A DNA stretch of 50,105 nt from Curvibacter sp. PAE-UM. Its GTDB lineage: Bacteria; Pseudomonadota; Gammaproteobacteria; Burkholderiales; Burkholderiaceae_C. The position numbers and the translations under genes are program-made. The notes beneath the pieces were generated by a model. That model was not told where the DNA came from, searched no databases, and was given only the letters and a program-made list of their open reading frames with translations. Positions 49,653 to 50,105 of the stretch are shown in pieces. Position 1 is the first letter of the stretch. Each line of letters opens with the position of its first letter. Location: the NCBI RefSeq assembly GCF_001432305.1, contig NZ_KQ483358.1, positions 2,202,112-2,252,216 on the forward strand. The letters run 5' to 3'.

Positions 49653-49800
49653 TTTCCTGCGGGTTGCAAAACCGGCAGGAAATGCCGGGAAGGTGCAAGC
49701 CTTCCCGAAACGCGGCGGGGTGAAACCCGCAGCGGGGGCGGTGGGGTAACCCGCCGCCTACAAGTGGCTCGGGGCCTACAAGGCTGGAAACGGTTTCCAG
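49653..49800 (+). promoter_or_regulatory. structured rpmI-rplT leader
   Basis: The 186 bases between infC and rpmI hold successive inverted repeats: TTTCCTGC/GCAGGAAA (49653-49660 with 49675-49682), GGGAAGG/CCTTCCC (49687-49693 with 49700-49706) and CTGGAAACGGTTTCCAG (49784-49800). In E. coli, ribosomal protein L20 represses rpmI through folded RNA in this position, so an L20-binding leader is a reasonable reading. Confidence 0.5.
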
Positions 49801-49834
49801 ACGCCTCACGAGCACAAGTAATAGGAGCATGTAT

Positions 49835-50038
49835 ATGCCCAAAATGAAGACCAAGAGCGCGGCGAAGAAACGCTTCCGCGTTCGTCCCGGTGGTACCGTC
49901 AAGCGCGGCCAAGCCTTCAAGCGTCACATCCTGACCAAGAAGACCACCAAGAACAAACGCCATCTGCGGGGTTCCACAGCTGTCCATGCGACCAATATGG
50001 GTCACATGGCACAGATGCTGCCCGGCCAAGGCATTTAA
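49835..50038 (+). CDS. rpmI: 50S ribosomal protein L35
   Basis: 67 residues, [20 protein letters not shown] onward, basic and typical of L35. The ATG at 49835 is preferred over the one at 49829 because AGGAG (49823-49827) is seven bases before it and the protein then begins MPKMKTK like its relatives. It lies between infC and rplT. Confidence 0.96.
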   Translation: MPKMKTKSAAKKRFRVRPGGTVKRGQAFKRHILTKKTTKNKRHLRGSTAVHATNMGHMAQMLPGQGI

Positions 50039-50063
50039 TTAACGACGAACAAGGAGTAATCAA

Positions 50064-50105
50064 ATGCCTCGCGTCAAACGTGGTGTAACGGCTCCCCCCC
50101 CCCCC
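50064..50105 (+). CDS. rplT: 50S ribosomal protein L20, N-terminal fragment at contig end
   Basis: Starts MPRVKRGVTA, identical to the usual L20 N-terminus, with AAGGAG upstream. Then the sequence becomes 12 consecutive C (50094-50105), where L20 should continue with RARHKK. The C-run is probably an assembly or sequencing artefact at the contig end, so the last codons should not be trusted. Confidence 0.9.
   Translation, partial: MPRVKRGVTAPPPP

Overview
The window is GC-rich, densely coded chromosomal DNA of a betaproteobacterium. Several things point to Burkholderiales, most likely Comamonadaceae: the protein families and their order, the thrS-infC-rpmI-rplT locus, an infC gene opening on ATC, a tripartite-tricarboxylate (Bug) binding protein, the SHP/DHC/cytochrome b cluster, and extragenic palindromes of a type I associate with that family. 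No rRNA, tRNA or CRISPR was found. The right edge ends in a run of 12 C inside rplT and looks like a contig end. The alpha-2-macroglobulin gene is cut by the left edge.

Layout. 1-8.5 kb: an alpha-2-macroglobulin-like lipoprotein (minus), the ClpB disaggregase with a heat-shock-like promoter, and an AbrB/Doc toxin-antitoxin pair. 8.6-13.5 kb: a c-type cytochrome operon (SHP, diheme cytochrome, cytochrome b) divergent from a PepSY / response regulator / histidine kinase operon, with a tandem 11-bp-period site between them. 13.5-16.4 kb: an AT-richer patch with an unusual surface lipoprotein consisting of an Ala-Pro rod of 99 perfect hexamer repeats, an OmpA peptidoglycan-binding domain and an alpha/beta hydrolase. 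16.4-20.3 kb: HDAC-like deacetylase, TusE/DsrC, a YghU-type GST, an astacin-like metalloprotease without signal peptide, and a multi-pass membrane protein.

20.5-30.8 kb is the metabolic centrepiece, an aerobic carbon monoxide dehydrogenase locus: a heme-PAS/LytTR CO sensor (RcoM), coxM-coxS-coxL in form-I order, the maturation and anchoring genes coxG-coxD-coxE, and a MocA-like cytidylyltransferase for the molybdopterin cytosine dinucleotide cofactor. CoxL is form-I-like, but its signature loop reads AYRCSLR rather than AYRCSFR, and the catalytic-Glu loop reads KGVAESP rather than KGVGESP. A convergent HdrD-like/NarI-like pair follows and could be a membrane electron module.

30.9-42.4 kb: a CDF metal exporter, an MFS transporter, a secreted amidohydrolase, and a catabolic operon (solute-binding protein, Gfo/Idh/MocA dehydrogenase, DUF993 aldolase-like protein, TIM-barrel isomerase). 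That operon is interrupted by a 266-bp MITE-like element. A TetR gene shares a 15-bp operator with it, and a ThDP-dependent enzyme lies divergent. 42.4-50.1 kb: a SWIB/histone-H1-like protein, a gamma-glutamylcyclotransferase-like protein, isocitrate lyase with paired palindromes upstream, a PanE-like reductase, and the thrS-infC-rpmI-rplT operon. The thrS leader carries a Thr-rich leader peptide followed by an intrinsic terminator, a classical attenuation layout.
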